Below are positions 62,444 through 64,000 of a DNA stretch of 64,000 nt, piece after piece; the first letter of the stretch is position 1; every line of letters starts with the position of its first letter. The stretch is from Comamonadaceae bacterium. GTDB taxonomy: Bacteria > Pseudomonadota > Gammaproteobacteria > Burkholderiales > Burkholderiaceae_C. The notes under the pieces are model-generated. The model was given only the letters and a program-made list of their open reading frames with translations. It searched no databases and was not told the DNA's origin. The stretch spans positions 248,001 through 312,000 of the forward strand of contig CANCER010000001.1 of the NCBI GenBank assembly GCA_947375135.1. Reading direction: 5' to 3'. The translations under genes were made by a program, and so were the position numbers.

Positions 62444-63940
62444 ATGAATTCGATCGCAAGTAACACGCAGGAAGCCCGACCCAGGATTCTTGCGATCGAC
62501 GACATACCGGCCAACTTGCTGGTACTGGCAGCCGCCTTGTCCGGCGAATTCAATTTCCAACTCGCCGCCTCCGGCGCCGCCGGCCTGGCCATGGCCGAGG
62601 CCAGCCTCCCCGACCTGATTCTGCTGGACGTGATGATGCCGGACATGGACGGCTATGAAACCTGCCGCCGGCTCAGGGCCAACCCCGCTCTGGCCCAGGT
62701 GCCGGTGATCTTCGTCACGGCACTCACAGACCACACATCCGAGGTCCGGGGGCTTGAATTCGGCGCTGCCGATTACCTGCACAAGCCTGTCAACATCGAG
62801 ATCGCGCGCCAGCGCATACGCAACCTGGTCGAGCGCGACGCGTTGCGCCGCGAGGTGGAGCAGCACCGTAACCGGCTGGAAGAGCTGGTGGCCTCACGCA
62901 CGCTGGATCTGATAGCGGCGCGCGATGCCGCCGAAGTCGCCAACCGGGCGAAAAGTGCCTTTCTGGCCAACATGAGCCATGAGTTGCGAACACCGCTGGG
63001 CATCATGCTGGGCATCAACAGCCTGTTGATGCAAAAGGTGACTGACCCTGGCCACAAGGACAAATGCAACAAGATTGCCAACGCTGGCAAACAACTGCTG
63101 GCCATGATTGAAGACATTCTGCAAGTCTCCAAAACGGAAGCCGAAGCCACCAGAGCGGCACAGTCCGGTTGCTATGCGTTTTCTCCCGACACCCTGCTCA
63201 CCCTGGTGGAAGCGCGCTTCAGTGCCAAGGCGCAGGCCAAAGGGCTGGAGTTGGTCAAGGAAGTCGACCCGCGTCTGCCCAAGCTGCTATGCGGTACCCC
63301 GTCCCGTATCAAGCAGATCCTGGAGCACTTTGTGTCCAACGCCATCAAGTTTTCTTCAGCGGGGCGTATTACGCAGCGCGTGGAACTGGAGCATCAGCAA
63401 GGCGATGTGCAACAACTGCGCTTTGAGGTGCAGGACCAGGGCATGGGCATTGCCGCTGACGACCTGGACAGTCTGTTCAAAAACTTCTCCGTGCTGGACG
63501 ACTCGCTGACCCGTCCGCATGGCGGCATTGGCATCGGTTTGGCACTGAGCAAACATCTGGCCCACACCATGGGGGGCAGCATTGGCGTGGATAGCCGCCC
63601 CGGCCAGGGCAGTCGCTTCTGGATCCGGCTGAAGCTGTCGCTCAAAGGCGCCACCGAGCCGGACCCGCGCTTGACACCCTCTTCAGTGACCCGTGAAACC
63701 GCCCCTACTTTGCCAGCGCCCGATGTGTGGGCCGCGCTCACCCGCTTGCACAACCTGCTGACGACGGGCGACTTCCGTGCCTTCGAAGCCTGGGAAGAAA
63801 CCCGCGCGTTGATGAGCCCGTTTCTGGGTGACAGGGGCCGCTTGTTCTCTGAAGCGCTGGAGGAATATGATTTCAAGCGCGCGCAAGCCCTGCTGCAAGA
63901 CGCAGTGGGAACACACACCACACTGAATAGCCAGCTATGA
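62444..63940 (+). CDS. Response-regulator/histidine-kinase hybrid
   Basis: A 498-residue sensor. The N-terminal receiver domain (about 10-130) has acidic LAIDDIP and phosphoacceptor LILLDVMMPDMDGYE. A coiled-coil linker leads to HisKA with H in NMSHELRTPLG and an HATPase domain (QILEHFVSNAIKFSS, GGIGIGLALSKHLAHTMGG). A C-terminal helical tail of about 90 residues may be an Hpt-like or dimerisation extension. No membrane segment is present, so it is soluble and probably takes input via the receiver. Start at 62444 begins at the conserved MNSIASNTQE. The stop overlaps the next gene. Confidence 0.87.
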   Translation: MNSIASNTQEARPRILAIDDIPANLLVLAAALSGEFNFQLAASGAAGLAMAEASLPDLILLDVMMPDMDGYETCRRLRANPALAQVPVIFVTALTDHTSEVRGLEFGAADYLHKPVNIEIARQRIRNLVERDALRREVEQHRNRLEELVASRTLDLIAARDAAEVANRAKSAFLANMSHELRTPLGIMLGINSLLMQKVTDPGHKDKCNKIANAGKQLLAMIEDILQVSKTEAEATRAAQSGCYAFSPDTLLTLVEARFSAKAQAKGLELVKEVDPRLPKLLCGTPSRIKQILEHFVSNAIKFSSAGRITQRVELEHQQGDVQQLRFEVQDQGMGIAADDLDSLFKNFSVLDDSLTRPHGGIGIGLALSKHLAHTMGGSIGVDSRPGQGSRFWIRLKLSLKGATEPDPRLTPSSVTRETAPTLPAPDVWAALTRLHNLLTTGDFRAFEAWEETRALMSPFLGDRGRLFSEALEEYDFKRAQALLQDAVGTHTTLNSQL

Positions 63941-64000
63941 CCCTGAGACGCATCACCCTTTCCCTTTGGGCCGCCTGTGCCGCCAGCCTGATTTCCTGTG
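63937..64000 (+). CDS. Probable lipoprotein, N-terminal fragment at window edge
   Basis: Only 21 codons are visible: MTLRRITLSLWAACAASLISC. The short basic start, hydrophobic stretch and terminal LISC suggest a lipoprotein signal peptide. The ATG overlaps the kinase stop as ATGA, so it is co-translated with that gene and may encode a periplasmic sensor or binding partner. Nothing more can be said from this fragment. Confidence 0.6.
   Translation, partial: MTLRRITLSLWAACAASLISC

Overview
The window looks like a chromosomal segment of a GC-rich betaproteobacterium of the order Burkholderiales, most likely Comamonadaceae (Rhodoferax, Polaromonas or Acidovorax-like). I infer this from protein character, the lolCDE/TatD and recJ neighbourhood, and GC-rich interspersed palindromes of a kind I associate with that family. 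No rRNA, tRNA, CRISPR array, insertion sequence or phage gene was found.

Layout. 1-5.2 kb (minus strand) is housekeeping: the start of a GspE/PilB-type ATPase, a spermidine-synthase-like protein, a PPK2 kinase, a TatD nuclease and the lipoprotein exporter genes lolD and lolC/E. 5.4-13.5 kb (plus) is a type I restriction-modification island, hsdR / AAA ATPase / hsdM / DUF1016 (YhcG) nuclease / hsdS, with an AT-rich palindromic operator-like site before the ATPase gene. A phosphoglycerate-mutase-like gene and recJ follow.

16.6-43.5 kb is a nitrogen-scavenging region. A nine-gene minus-strand cluster (16.7-23.6 kb) encodes a membrane di-iron desaturase/hydroxylase, two SDRs, an EamA exporter, a creatininase-family amidohydrolase, an isochorismatase-family protein with an internal deletion, a metallo-beta-lactamase lactonase, an unknown beta-rich protein and an intact isochorismatase-family hydrolase. 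I do not recognise this gene set as a described pathway. Next comes a guanidine-use regulon: ABC transporter, carboxyguanidine deiminase pair (UAAP1/UAAP2), urea/guanidine carboxylase and allophanate hydrolase. It is split into two units, and each has a guanidine-I (ykkC) riboswitch preceded by a strong sigma-54 promoter match. A urea/short-chain-amide operon follows (urtABCDE, formamidase, SDR). It is divergent from an amiC-amiR pair, and a textbook intrinsic terminator sits in the urtA leader, which implies AmiR antitermination.

43.8-51.4 kb (minus) is a mannitol/sorbitol uptake and oxidation operon with an AraC-type regulator. 51.6-55.5 kb holds aroC, a CBS-domain protein, an O-acetylhomoserine sulfhydrylase and an alpha/beta hydrolase. 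55.5-57.3 kb holds a secreted protein and a very AT-rich divergent promoter region. 57.3-60.5 kb (plus) holds a thioredoxin, a CcdA-like protein and a bufferin cluster (a Cys-rich bufA2-like precursor, a DUF692/MNIO bufB and a DUF2063 bufC), probably for copper handling. The window ends with a two-RCK potassium channel, a response-regulator/histidine-kinase hybrid and the first codons of a probable lipoprotein.

All annotations come from reading the sequence by eye. No database search, alignment or RNA folding was run.
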